DNA of 64,000 nucleotides from Acidiphilium multivorum AIU301 (GCF_000202835.1 NC_015186.1:3133501-3197500); one strand, 5' to 3'. Numbered from the stretch's first letter, positions 37,209 through 46,112 are shown. Numbers and translations: made by a program. The notes: a model not told the origin generated them from the sequence alone.

Positions 37209-38692
37209 ATGCGGACTACGATCTCCTGGTCATCGGCGGCGGCATCAACGGCGCGGGCATTGCCCGCGATGCCGCCGGCCGCGGCCTGAAAACCCTGCTC
37301 TGCGAGAAGGGCGATTTCGCCGAGGGCACGTCGTCGCGCTCGGGCAAGCTCGTGCATGGCGGGTTGCGCTATCTCGAATACTACGAGTTCCGCCTGGTGC
37401 GCGAGGCGCTGATCGAGCGCGAGGTGCTGCTGCGCGCCGCGCCGCACATCGTCTGGCCGATGCGCTTCGTGCTGCCGCACAGCCCGGAGCAGCGCCCGGC
37501 CTGGATGATCCGCCTCGGCCTGTTTCTCTACGATCATCTCGGCGGGCGCGAGAAGCTGCCCGGCACCCGCCCGCTCGACCTGCGCCGCGCGCCCGAGGGC
37601 GCGCCGATCCGCGCGGACTACGCCAGGGCCTTCGAATATTCCGATTGCTGGGTCGATGACGCGCGGCTGGTCGTCCTGAACGCGCTCGATGCCGCGGAAC
37701 GCGGCGCCGCCGTGCGCCCGCGCACCGCGGCCGCCTCGGCCCGGCGCGAGGGCGGGGTCTGGCACGTGACCCTGCGCGCCGCCGATGGCGCGACGGAAGC
37801 GGTGACGTCCCGCGTCCTGGTCAACGCCGCTGGTCCGTGGGTTGCCGGAGTCATGCAGGGCGTGATCGGGCTGAACACGCCGGCGAAGGTGCGCCTGGTC
37901 AAGGGCAGCCACATCGTCGTCCGCAAGTTCTGGGATGGTCCGCAGGCCTATCTCCTGCAGAACGACGACAAGCGGGTGATCTTCGTCAATCCCTATGAGG
38001 ACGATCTCTGCCTGATCGGCACGACCGACATTCCCTATGACGGCGCCGCCGAAGATGTCGCGATCGATGCGGCGGAGCGCGCCTATCTGCTGCGCGCCGT
38101 CAACCGCTACATGAAGCGGCCGCTCACCGAAGACGATATCGTGGCCGAATTCTCCGGCATCCGCCCGCTATATGACGACAAGGCGGCGAACCCCTCGGCG
38201 GTGACGCGCGACTATGTCTTCGATATCGACGAGCAACCGGGCGAGGCGCCTTTGCTGTCGGTGTTCGGCGGCAAGATCACGACCTATCGCAAGCTCGCCG
38301 AGCACGCGCTGGAGCGGCTGCAGAAATTCCTCCCCGCGATGCGGGCCCCCTGGACCGGCGCGGCACCGCTGCCGGGCGGCGACATGGAGGGCGCCGATTT
38401 CGACCGGTTCCTTGCGGAGTTCCGGCGCGCCAAGCCCTTTCTGCCCGAAACCCTCGCCCATCACTACGCGCGGCTCTACGGCACCCGCGCCACCGACGTG
38501 ATCGGTGCTGCGGGTGATCTTGCCGGCCTCGGCCGGCATTTCGGCGGGCTGTTCTACGAATGCGAGGCCGATTATCTGCGCCGCGCCGAATGGGCGCGCG
38601 AGGCGGACGACTATCTGGATCGCCGCACCAAGCATGGTCTGCACATGACCACCGCCGAGCGCGAGGCCTTCGCCGCCTGGGTGGCGGCATGA
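37205..38692 (+). CDS. GlpD-like FAD-dependent polyol-phosphate dehydrogenase
   Basis: A glycerol-3-phosphate dehydrogenase family flavoprotein of 495 residues that passes electrons to quinone at the membrane. It begins with the FAD Rossmann motif LLVIGGGINGAGIARDAAGRG. TSSRSGKLVHGGLRYLEYYEF and VRLVKGSHIVV follow, then FSGIRPLYDD and VFGGKITTYRKLAEHAL. EryB, the erythritol-phosphate dehydrogenase, belongs to the same family. Glycerol-3-phosphate itself is a valid alternative substrate. It is placed between two aldolase genes with four-base overlaps on both sides. Confidence 0.85.
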   Translation: MNADYDLLVIGGGINGAGIARDAAGRGLKTLLCEKGDFAEGTSSRSGKLVHGGLRYLEYYEFRLVREALIEREVLLRAAPHIVWPMRFVLPHSPEQRPAWMIRLGLFLYDHLGGREKLPGTRPLDLRRAPEGAPIRADYARAFEYSDCWVDDARLVVLNALDAAERGAAVRPRTAAASARREGGVWHVTLRAADGATEAVTSRVLVNAAGPWVAGVMQGVIGLNTPAKVRLVKGSHIVVRKFWDGPQAYLLQNDDKRVIFVNPYEDDLCLIGTTDIPYDGAAEDVAIDAAERAYLLRAVNRYMKRPLTEDDIVAEFSGIRPLYDDKAANPSAVTRDYVFDIDEQPGEAPLLSVFGGKITTYRKLAEHALERLQKFLPAMRAPWTGAAPLPGGDMEGADFDRFLAEFRRAKPFLPETLAHHYARLYGTRATDVIGAAGDLAGLGRHFGGLFYECEADYLRRAEWAREADDYLDRRTKHGLHMTTAEREAFAAWVAA

Positions 38693-39681
38693 GCGCGGCG
38701 CCCGGCCGGGACGATCCGGCGCTTGCCGAACTCGTCGCCGCCTCGGCGCGGATCGGCGCCGATCCGCTGCTGGTGCAGGCCGCCGGCGGCAACACCTCGA
38801 TCAAGCTCGGCGGGGCGATGTGGATCAAGGCTTCCGGCCAGTGGCTGGCGGATGCCGCTCGGCAGGACGTGATGGTGCCGGTCGATTTCGTTGCGCTGCG
38901 CGCAGCCTATGGCGAGGGTGGCGATGTCGAGAATGCGAAACGCTTCCTGATCGGCGGCGGTGTGCTGCGCCCCTCGATCGAGACGGCGATGCACGCGATG
39001 ATGCCGCACCGGGTGGTTCTGCACGTCCATTGCGTTGCGACCATCGCGGCGGCCGTGCGCGCCGATGCCGAAGCCCGGCTCGCCGGCGCGCTCGCGGGGC
39101 TCGACTGGGGCTTCGTCCCCTATGTCCGCCCTGGCCAGCCGCTGGCCGATGGCGTGATGGCGCGGCCCGGCCGTGCCATCTATGTATTCGGCAATCACGG
39201 GCTGACCGTCGGTGCGGAAACGGTCGATGGTGCCGTGGCGTTGATCGAGACCGTGCGCGCCCGGCTCGCCGCCGCGGCGCGCCCGCTCGCGCCCGCCGAT
39301 GACGCCGCCCTCGCGCGCGCCGCGGCAGGCTCCGGCTACGAAGCCGCGCCGCCCGAGATCGCCACGCTCGGCGCCGACCCGGCAAGTCTCGCCGTCGCCC
39401 GCGCCGGCTCGCTCTACCCCGACCATGTCATCTTCCTCGGCCCAGGCGTGCCGGAGCGGGTCGAAACCGGCGCACCGCTCGTGCTCGTGCCCGGCGCGGG
39501 CGCGCTGCTGCGGCGCGATGCCTCGGCCTCCGCCCGGGCAATGGCCCGCTGCATCGCCGATGTCGCCCGCCTCGTGCCGGCAGGTGCGGCGTTGAGCGTG
39601 CTGAGCGCCGACGAGGAGGCCGCGCTGCTCGGCTGGGAGGCGGAAGCCTATCGCAAGACATTGCAGCGCCCGGCATCCTGA
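38689..39681 (+). CDS. Class II aldolase-fold protein with C-terminal extension
   Basis: A 330-residue relative of the class II aldolases. The first 200 residues have AAGGNTSIKLGGAMWIKASG (phosphate loop), the Glu in PSIETAMHAMMPH, the zinc motif VVLHVHCVATIAA and YVFGNHGLTVG. About 120 further residues follow that are not part of the basic fold; they contain LYPDHVIFLGPG, a segment I also associate with the middle of rhamnulose-phosphate aldolase/dehydrogenase proteins. The ATG at 38689 overlaps the GlpD-like stop. It is the last gene of the polyol operon. Confidence 0.75.
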   Translation: MSAAPGRDDPALAELVAASARIGADPLLVQAAGGNTSIKLGGAMWIKASGQWLADAARQDVMVPVDFVALRAAYGEGGDVENAKRFLIGGGVLRPSIETAMHAMMPHRVVLHVHCVATIAAAVRADAEARLAGALAGLDWGFVPYVRPGQPLADGVMARPGRAIYVFGNHGLTVGAETVDGAVALIETVRARLAAAARPLAPADDAALARAAAGSGYEAAPPEIATLGADPASLAVARAGSLYPDHVIFLGPGVPERVETGAPLVLVPGAGALLRRDASASARAMARCIADVARLVPAGAALSVLSADEEAALLGWEAEAYRKTLQRPAS

Positions 39682-39689
39682 GCCTGGCG

Positions 39690-40313
39690 TCAGCGCGCCG
39701 CCGGCAGCCGCCAGCCCCGATAGATCGCCATCATCCGCAGAAACACGCAGAGCGCGAGCCCGCTCCAGGCGGCAAGCGGCTGGGCGATGCCAAGGGCAGC
39801 GCCGGCCACCACCACCAGCGCGCCGGCCAGGGCGGCGACGGCGTAGATATCGGCGTGCAGCACGGTCGGCACCCGCATGGTCAGCACGTCGCGCACCATG
39901 CCGCCGCCGATCGCGCTGACCATGCCGAGAATCGCCGCCATCGGCCAGTTGATTCCGTAGTCCAGCGCCTTTTGCGTTCCGGCCACCGCGAACACGCCGA
40001 GCCCGATCGCATCGAAGAACAGCACCGGATGCGATAGCCGCCTGAACAGGCCGAAACAGGCGAACACGAACAGCCCGCCGGCCAGCGCCAGGGCAAGATT
40101 GTGCCAGCTCGCCACCGATTCCGGCGGCACCGCGCCGATCATGACGTCGCGCAGGATGCCGCCGGAAACCGCGGTGACATAGGCGAGCACCAGAACGCCG
40201 AACACGTCCATCCGCTCCTGCACGCCGCGCGCCGCCCCGCTCATCGCGAAGACCAGCGTGCCGGTCATGTCGAGCCCGGCCACCAGCGGATGCACGATCC
40301 CCCCCGGGCTCAC
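39690..40313 (-). CDS. UPF0126/TRIC-like membrane protein (YadS/YicG family)
   Basis: A small inner-membrane protein of 207 residues with about seven hydrophobic segments arranged as two similar halves. Each half contains the family motif: AVSGGILRDVMIG and AIGGGMVRDVLTM. Some members (YicG) have been linked to glycine uptake; others are called trimeric cation channels. The start is uncertain: GTG at 40313, or GTG at 40295, which has a GGGGGG stretch close by. It converges on the aldolase gene with an 8-base gap and is divergent from the acyl-CoA dehydrogenase. Confidence 0.85.
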   Translation of the reverse strand: MSPGGIVHPLVAGLDMTGTLVFAMSGAARGVQERMDVFGVLVLAYVTAVSGGILRDVMIGAVPPESVASWHNLALALAGGLFVFACFGLFRRLSHPVLFFDAIGLGVFAVAGTQKALDYGINWPMAAILGMVSAIGGGMVRDVLTMRVPTVLHADIYAVAALAGALVVVAGAALGIAQPLAAWSGLALCVFLRMMAIYRGWRLPAAR

Positions 40314-40475
40314 GCGCGGGATCCGGGAGCAGGGCGGAAGCGGCAGGAGGGGCGAGGAATCACGTTGGCACCGGCGGACGTTAGGATGGAAATGGCGGCA
40401 GACTTAGCTATTTTCAGATCGGGATACCATGGTCCATGGTGCAGCCCGCTGCATAGCCCACCGTGGAGGAAGCAT

Positions 40476-41675
40476 TTGACCCGTCCGTCTGCCGGCCCCG
40501 CCGATCATCCAGAGACCGTCTCCGGCGACGACCCGCACGCCGCCATCCGTGCCGAAGTGGCGCGGCTCTGCGCCGGCTTTCCCGGCGCCTACTGGCGCGA
40601 GCTCGACCGTGAGGGGACATATCCCGAAGCCTTCGTCCGCGCCCTGGCGGAGGGCGGCTGGCTCGCCGCGCTGATCCCCGAGGAATATGGCGGCTCCGGC
40701 CTCGGCCTGTCCGCCGCCGCGGCGATCCTCGAGGAGGTGCAGCATGCCGGCTGCAACGGCGCGGCGTGCCATGCGCAGATGTATATCATGGGCGCGCTGT
40801 TGCGGCATGGCAGCGAGGCGCAGAAGGCGCGCTACCTGCCGCAGATCGCCCGCGGCGAACTGCGGCTGCAGGCCTTCGGCGTGACGGAGCCGACCAGCGG
40901 CACCGACACCACGGCGCTGCGCACCACCGCCCGGCGCGAGGGCGACCATTATGTCGTCAACGGCCAGAAGATCTGGACCTCGCGCGCCGAATATTCCGAT
41001 CTGATGCTGCTGCTCGCCCGCACCACGCCGCGCGAGCAGGCGCAGAAACGCACCGACGGGCTTTCGGTCTTCCTGCTCGACATGCGCGAGGCGCGGCAGG
41101 CGGGCCTGACCATCCGGCCGATCCGCACGATGATGAATCATGCGACGACCGAAGTGTTTTTCGACAATGTCCGCGTGCCGGCGGAAAACCTGATCGGCGA
41201 GGAAGGCAGGGGCTTCCGCTACATCCTCTCCGGCATGAATGCCGAGCGCATCCTGATCGGCGCCGAATGCATCGGCGACGCCAAGTGGTTCATCGACAAG
41301 GCGACCGCCTACGCGAAGGAACGCGTTGTCTTCGGACGGCCGATCGGCCAGAATCAGGGCGTGCAGTTCCCGATCGCCAAAGCCTATGCGCGGATGCGCG
41401 CGGCGGAACTGATGGTCCATCGCGCCGCCGCGCTGTTCGAGGCGGGACAGAACTGCGGAGCCGAAGCCAACATGGCCAAGATGCTCGCCGCCGAAGCCTC
41501 GTGGGAGGCGGCGGAAGTCTGCGTTCAGACGCACGGGGGCTTCGGCTTTGCCGAGGAATACGATGTCGAGCGGAAGTTCCGCGAAACCCGCCTCTACCAG
41601 GTCGCGCCGGTTTCGACGAACCTGATCCTTTCCTATCTCGCCGAACATGTGCTCGGCCTGCCGAGGTCCTACTGA
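40476..41675 (+). CDS. Acyl-CoA dehydrogenase
   Basis: A flavoprotein that introduces a double bond into an acyl-CoA. The 399-residue product shows FGVTEPTSGTDTTAL (FAD and substrate loop), GQKIWTSRAEYSDLMLLLART, NAERILIGAECIGDA, the FGRPIGQNQGVQFPIA motif and QTHGGFGFAEEYDVERKFRETRL in two parts near the C-terminus. I start it at TTG 40476 because GGAGGA lies five bases upstream; no ATG is better placed. It is coupled (TGATG) to the CoA-transferase gene. The substrate is unknown. Confidence 0.87.
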   Translation: MTRPSAGPADHPETVSGDDPHAAIRAEVARLCAGFPGAYWRELDREGTYPEAFVRALAEGGWLAALIPEEYGGSGLGLSAAAAILEEVQHAGCNGAACHAQMYIMGALLRHGSEAQKARYLPQIARGELRLQAFGVTEPTSGTDTTALRTTARREGDHYVVNGQKIWTSRAEYSDLMLLLARTTPREQAQKRTDGLSVFLLDMREARQAGLTIRPIRTMMNHATTEVFFDNVRVPAENLIGEEGRGFRYILSGMNAERILIGAECIGDAKWFIDKATAYAKERVVFGRPIGQNQGVQFPIAKAYARMRAAELMVHRAAALFEAGQNCGAEANMAKMLAAEASWEAAEVCVQTHGGFGFAEEYDVERKFRETRLYQVAPVSTNLILSYLAEHVLGLPRSY

Positions 41676-42823
41676 TGCCGGACCTGCCGCTCGCGGGCCT
41701 GCTCGTCGTCGCCATCGAGCAGGCCGTCGCCGCCCCGTTCTGCACGTCGCGCCTCGCCGATGCCGGGGCGCGGGTGATCAAGATCGAGCGGCCGGAAGGT
41801 GATTTCGCCCGTTTCTACGACGAGGCCACGCCCGCCGGCAGCTCCTATTTCGCCTGGCTCAACCGCGGCAAGGAATCCGTGGCGCTCGATCTGCGGCAAC
41901 CGGCGGCGGTGAACCAACTCGCCGCCCTGATCGCCCGGGCCGACGTGCTCGTGCAGAACCTGAAACCCGGCGCGCTCGACCGGCTCGGCCTGCCGGTCGA
42001 GACATTGCGGCGCCGCCATCCGCGCCTGATCTGCTGCTCGATCACCGGCTACGGCGATGACGGCCCGCTCGCCGACCGCAAGGCATACGACTTGCTGATC
42101 CAGGCTGAATCCGGCCTCGCCTCGATCACCGGCGGGCCGGGCGAGCCGGCGCGGGTCGGCATTTCGGTGGTCGACATCTCGACCGGTGCCACCGCGCACG
42201 CCGCGATCCTCGAAGCGCTGATCGCCCGAGGCCGGACCGGCGAGGGGGCCGATATCCGGATCTCGATGTTCGACGTGATGGCTGACTGGCTGGCTGTGCC
42301 TCTGCTCAACACCGAGGCCGGAAACCCGCCCCGGCGCGTCGGGCTCGCCCATCCCTCGATCGCGCCCTATGGCGTTTTTGCTGCCAAGGATGGCCGGCAG
42401 CTGCTGATCTCGATCCAGAGTGAGCGCGAATGGCGCGTCTTCTGCCGCGACGTGCTGCTGATGCCGGACATGCCGCAGGACCCCCGCTTCGCCGACAACG
42501 TCGCGCGGGTGCGGCACCGGCACGACACCGATGCGGCGGTGGGCGCGGTCTTCGCAGCGCTGCCGGCGGCGGCGCTGATCGCGCGGCTGACGGAGGCCGG
42601 CATCGCCTTCGCCGAACTGAATGACATGGCCGCCCTCGTCCGCCATCCTCATCTGCGCCGCATCGCGGTCGGCAGCGCCGCGGGGCCGGTGTCGCTGCCC
42701 GCGCCGGCGCCGATCCTGCGCGGCGCGGCGCGCGATTACGGCCCGATCCCCGCGATCGGCGAGCACACGGAGACAGTTCTCGCCGAATTCGGATTGTCCC
42801 CGCCTCCGGAGCCCGCGCCATGA
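41675..42823 (+). CDS. CaiB/BaiF family (class III) CoA-transferase
   Basis: Transfers CoA between organic acids through a covalent aspartyl-CoA intermediate. The 382-residue protein has FCTSRLADAGARVIKIERPEGDFAR (in two halves), the nucleophile Asp in VGISVVDISTGATAH, LNRGKESVALDLR and QNLKPGALDRLGL, all standard for the family. Start and stop overlap the flanking genes by one to four bases, so the dehydrogenase, transferase and hydratase are one unit. The acid activated is unknown; itaconate/mesaconate-like dicarboxylates are possible given the next gene. Confidence 0.87.
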   Translation: MPDLPLAGLLVVAIEQAVAAPFCTSRLADAGARVIKIERPEGDFARFYDEATPAGSSYFAWLNRGKESVALDLRQPAAVNQLAALIARADVLVQNLKPGALDRLGLPVETLRRRHPRLICCSITGYGDDGPLADRKAYDLLIQAESGLASITGGPGEPARVGISVVDISTGATAHAAILEALIARGRTGEGADIRISMFDVMADWLAVPLLNTEAGNPPRRVGLAHPSIAPYGVFAAKDGRQLLISIQSEREWRVFCRDVLLMPDMPQDPRFADNVARVRHRHDTDAAVGAVFAALPAAALIARLTEAGIAFAELNDMAALVRHPHLRRIAVGSAAGPVSLPAPAPILRGAARDYGPIPAIGEHTETVLAEFGLSPPPEPAP

Positions 42824-43677
42824 CGATGACGCTCGATATCGATCACCTCAAATCCTGGATCGGCCGCACCGAAACCGCGCGCGATGTCGTCGCCCCCCGC
42901 CTCGTCCGCGAATTCGCCGCGACATTCGACCGCGACGATCCCGCGCCCCGCGCCGGCGATCCCGCGCCGCTCGCAATCCATTGGTGCCTCGCCCCGCCCA
43001 CCGCGATCACCGCCGCCCTCGGGCCGGATGGTCACCCCGCGCGCGGCGGCTTCCTGCCGCCCGTGCCGCTGCCGCGCCGGATGTGGGCCGGCGGCACCTT
43101 GCGCTTCGCCGACCGGCTGCGCGTGGGCGACGAGGTGGAGCGCCGCTCGCGCATCGCGGATGTCGTGGTCAAGGAGGGGCGCGCCGGCCCGCTCTGCTTC
43201 GTCGCCGTCGATCACGAGATCGTCTCGCCACGCGGCCTCGCCCTGACCGAACGGCACGACATCGTCTACCGCGCGGCAGCGGGCGGTGGTGCGCCACCTG
43301 CCGAACCCGTGCCGCTGGGCCCGCCGCCGGAGGATGCCGAATGGCATCGCGACATGCAGGCCGGCCCGGTGACGCTGTTCCGCTATTCGGCGCTCACCTT
43401 CAACGGCCATCGCATCCACTACGACCGATCCTACGCGCGCGAGGCGGAATCGTATCCCGGCCTGATCGTCCACGGCCCGCTGCAGGCCACGCTGCTGCTC
43501 GACTTCGCCGCAGAGATTGGCGGCGCCGCGCCACGGCATTTCACGTTTCGCGGCCTCAGCCCGCTGTTCGACTTCATGCCCTTCCGGCTCGTCGCGCGGC
43601 GGGCCGGCACGGGCCTCGCGCTGCGGACCGAAACCGGCACGGGCACAAGCACGATGGAAGCATCCGCCGACTGGTAA
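42820..43677 (+). CDS. Mesaconyl-C4-CoA hydratase-like MaoC-fold protein
   Basis: A double-hotdog hydratase of 285 residues similar to mesaconyl-C4-CoA hydratase or itaconyl-CoA hydratase. Visible marks are WCLAPPTAITAALGPDGHP, LPRRMWAGGTLRF, the second-hotdog motif RYSALTFNGHRIHYDRSYA with Asn/His active-site residues, and LIVHGPLQATLL. Together with the CoA-transferase it could make citramalyl-CoA or malyl-CoA. A CitE-type lyase to finish that route is not in the window. Confidence 0.8.
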   Translation: MTMTLDIDHLKSWIGRTETARDVVAPRLVREFAATFDRDDPAPRAGDPAPLAIHWCLAPPTAITAALGPDGHPARGGFLPPVPLPRRMWAGGTLRFADRLRVGDEVERRSRIADVVVKEGRAGPLCFVAVDHEIVSPRGLALTERHDIVYRAAAGGGAPPAEPVPLGPPPEDAEWHRDMQAGPVTLFRYSALTFNGHRIHYDRSYAREAESYPGLIVHGPLQATLLLDFAAEIGGAAPRHFTFRGLSPLFDFMPFRLVARRAGTGLALRTETGTGTSTMEASADW

Positions 43678-44051
43678 AGCGGTCATGCGACATGCTCCGC
43701 ATGGCCGCGACGTGCGGGAAGCAGCGTCGCGCCGAACAGCATGGGCAACCGAAGCTCCGGCGCCATTCCGATTGTCATTCATGAGTTCGGATGCTATCCG
43801 GAATGGAATCTACCTCGAAGAGGTTCACAGCCCATGAACGTTCCGGTGCCGTCAGGATCGCGTGCGGCATACGACGGCCTGGACGAGCGCGGCCTGATCG
43901 CTGACGCGCGGTCGTTGCGGACGTAAATCGACATGCGCCGGCCATTTCTAACATTCGGGAACCTTGCGCTGCTTGCCCGTGCATGCCGGAATGCTGCCGG
44001 ACATCCGGTTTGCCCCGAGCCTGCAGGTTTCGGTGAACCTGAGGAGGAATT
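43678..44051. other. 374-base gap with no convincing gene
   Basis: Separates the mesaconyl-CoA-hydratase-like gene from the MaoC gene. A short open frame at 43741-43926 ends in ERGLIADARSLRT, vaguely like the start of a family-15 glycoside hydrolase, but it has no support. The right end holds the GAGGAGGAA ribosome site of the next gene. Confidence 0.5.
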
Positions 44052-44921
44052 GTGACAATCGATCCCGAATTGCTGCTGAATTTTCCGATCCCCGATATCA
44101 GGCAACGCGTTACGCCCCGTGACGTCGCGTTTTATGCGTTGTCGGTCGGCATGGCGCAGGATCCGACCGATCCGCGCCAGCTCGACTTTGTCGATCAACA
44201 CCGCCAGCTGCACGCTCTGCCCTGGATGGCGCTCGTGCTGGGGCATCCGGGATTCTGGCTGACCGATCCGCGCATCGGGGTCGACGCGGTCCGTCTCGTG
44301 CATGGGGAACAGGCGCTCGAGCAGCATTTGCCGCTGCCCGTCGAGGGCGAGATCGTCGGGCGCACACGGGTGACCGGCCTGGTCGACAAGGGGGCCGGCC
44401 GCGGCGCGTTGCTCTACATGGAAAAGCAGGTTCTGGATGCGGCGAGTGGCGCGCTCTACGCCACGGCTCGCAGCACCACGTTCCTGCGCGGCGACGGCGG
44501 TTTTGGTGGCCCCACCGGCCCGGTGCGGCGGCCGCCGCCGGTGCCGGGCGGCCCGCCGGATTTCGTCGTCGAACTGCCGACCCGGCCGGAACAGGCGCTG
44601 TTCTATCGCCTCAACGGCGACGACAATCCCCTGCATGCCGACCCCGCCGTGGCCGCGGCCGCCGGTTTCGAGCGGCCGATCCTGCATGGGTTGTGCACCC
44701 TCGGCGTGGTCGCGCATGCGCTGCTGCGGACCCTCGGCGATTACGATGCGACCCGCTTCCGCGAGCTCCAGCTCCGCTTCACCGCCCCCGTCCTGCCCGG
44801 CGAGACGATCCGCACCGAGATCTGGCGCGATGGATCGTTCCGCGCCCGCGTGGCCGAGCGCAATGTCATGATCGTCAACCACGGTCTCGCGCGATTTGCC
44901 GAGGCTGGCGCGTCGCCGTGA
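44052..44921 (+). CDS. MaoC-type (R)-enoyl-CoA hydratase
   Basis: A hydratase-2 type double-hotdog protein of 289 residues, hydrating trans-2-enoyl-CoA to (R)-3-hydroxyacyl-CoA. The C-terminal hotdog bears the hydratase-2 motif YRLNGDDNPLHADPAVAAAA followed by GFERPILHGLCTLG, with the Asp/His catalytic pair. Translation starts at GTG 44052 after a perfect GAGGAGGAA site. With the MFE-2-like SDR downstream it forms the two halves of a peroxisome-type beta-oxidation module. Its stop overlaps an enoyl-CoA hydratase remnant. Confidence 0.87.
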   Translation: MTIDPELLLNFPIPDIRQRVTPRDVAFYALSVGMAQDPTDPRQLDFVDQHRQLHALPWMALVLGHPGFWLTDPRIGVDAVRLVHGEQALEQHLPLPVEGEIVGRTRVTGLVDKGAGRGALLYMEKQVLDAASGALYATARSTTFLRGDGGFGGPTGPVRRPPPVPGGPPDFVVELPTRPEQALFYRLNGDDNPLHADPAVAAAAGFERPILHGLCTLGVVAHALLRTLGDYDATRFRELQLRFTAPVLPGETIRTEIWRDGSFRARVAERNVMIVNHGLARFAEAGASP

Positions 44922-45088
44922 CTCGCGCCGTCGCCCCGCCGCGCGAGAAGATCCTCGACGGCTCGTCGCTCATGCCGACGCTCGCCTGGAAGGCCGGCAT
45001 GCAGGCTGCGCAGCTTCTCGGCGCCGATCATCGCGAGGGCCGCGCAGCCTTCTTCGCAAAGAGGGCGGCGGCATTCCGCGGTGAATAG
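44918..45088 (+). pseudogene. C-terminal remnant of an enoyl-CoA hydratase/isomerase
   Basis: A 56-codon frame starting at a GTG that overlaps the preceding stop. Its end reads QLLGADHREGRAAFFAKRAA and then AFRGE, matching the common crotonase C-terminus pattern (EGMAAFxEKRxPxFxG). The rest of the crotonase fold, including the oxyanion-hole residues, is absent upstream, where an intact MaoC gene sits instead. I read it as what is left after a deletion. It may still be translated as a small peptide. Confidence 0.55.
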
Positions 45089-45139
45089 ACGATCCGGCCC
45101 GCCATTCCGCGGCGGTCGCCGGTGACGCGCAAGAGGACC

Positions 45140-46069
45140 ATGAACGAGATGCACGCAGCGCCGATGTTGGAAGGCCGGGTCGCCATCGTCACGGGGGCGG
45201 GCAGCGGTATCGGCCGCGCCGTTGCAGTCGCGATGGCCGCCGCCGGCGCCGCTGTGGTGATCGCGGATATCGGCGTCTCGCTGGCCGGCGAAGGCGGCTC
45301 CTCGGTTCCGGCCGAGCAGACGAAGCTGATCATCGAGGCGGGCGGCGGCCGTGCCGTCGTCTGTGGCGAGACGGTCAGCCGTTGGGACTCTGCCCGCCGC
45401 ATCGTCGAGACCGCGTTCGACGCTTTCGGTCGCCTCGACATCGTGGTCAATAACGCCGGAATCCTGCGCGATGCAATCTTCCACCGAATGACGCCGGAGG
45501 ACTGGCTTTCGGTGGTCGGCGTTCACCTGAACGGCAGCTTCTTCGTCAGCCGTGCCGCCGCCGAACATTTCCGCCGCCAGGAATCCGGCGCCTTCGTGCA
45601 CATGACCGGCACGTCAGGGCTGATCGGCAATGCCGGTCAGGCGAACTATGCGGCGGCGAAGCTCGGCATTGTCGGCCTGTCGCGGTCGATCGCGATCGAC
45701 ATGCAACGTTACAATGTCCGTTCCAATGCCGTTGCGCCTTTCGCCTGGACGCGCGCGGCCAGCGCGTTCCGCGCCGAAACGGAGGATGACAGGGCTCGCA
45801 TGGCACGCCTTCAGCAAATCAATCCCGAGCATAATGCGCCGCTCGCCGTCTTTCTCGCCTCGGACGCGGCACGCGACGTGACCGGCCAGGTTTTCACCAT
45901 CCGCCGGAACGAGATCTTCGTGATGAGCCAGAGCCGGCCATTGCGCTCCGTGCAGCGCGATGGCGGATGGACGCCGGAACTGCTCCGCGATCATGCATTT
46001 CCCGCGCTGCGTTCGTCGCTGACGCCGCTGGAGCGCAGCCACGACGTGTTTTCCTGGGAGCCGGTCTGA
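45140..46069 (+). CDS. SDR oxidoreductase, MFE-2/17-beta-HSD4-like
   Basis: A short-chain dehydrogenase of 309 residues, likely acting on (R)-3-hydroxyacyl-CoA. The NAD(P) motif is VTGAGSGIGRAVAVAMAAAG, followed by VVNNAGILRDAIFHRMT; the catalytic Ser lies in HMTGTSGLIGNAG and the Tyr-x3-Lys in ANYAAAKLGIVGLS. It has about 50 extra C-terminal residues beyond a minimal SDR, as in MFE-2-like proteins. The ATG at 45140 with AAGAGGA upstream is preferred to GTG 45122. It follows the MaoC hydratase. Confidence 0.83.
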   Translation: MNEMHAAPMLEGRVAIVTGAGSGIGRAVAVAMAAAGAAVVIADIGVSLAGEGGSSVPAEQTKLIIEAGGGRAVVCGETVSRWDSARRIVETAFDAFGRLDIVVNNAGILRDAIFHRMTPEDWLSVVGVHLNGSFFVSRAAAEHFRRQESGAFVHMTGTSGLIGNAGQANYAAAKLGIVGLSRSIAIDMQRYNVRSNAVAPFAWTRAASAFRAETEDDRARMARLQQINPEHNAPLAVFLASDAARDVTGQVFTIRRNEIFVMSQSRPLRSVQRDGGWTPELLRDHAFPALRSSLTPLERSHDVFSWEPV

Positions 46070-46112
46070 CGAGCGACAGCGCGCCGGAAGGCATGGCGCA
46101 CTCGCGCGCTTT

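Noticed and set aside
43741-43926. 61-codon frame ending ERGLIADARSLRT, similar to a GH15 N-terminus
   Set aside because: Only about a dozen residues look similar, with no downstream continuation in any frame; chance is likely.
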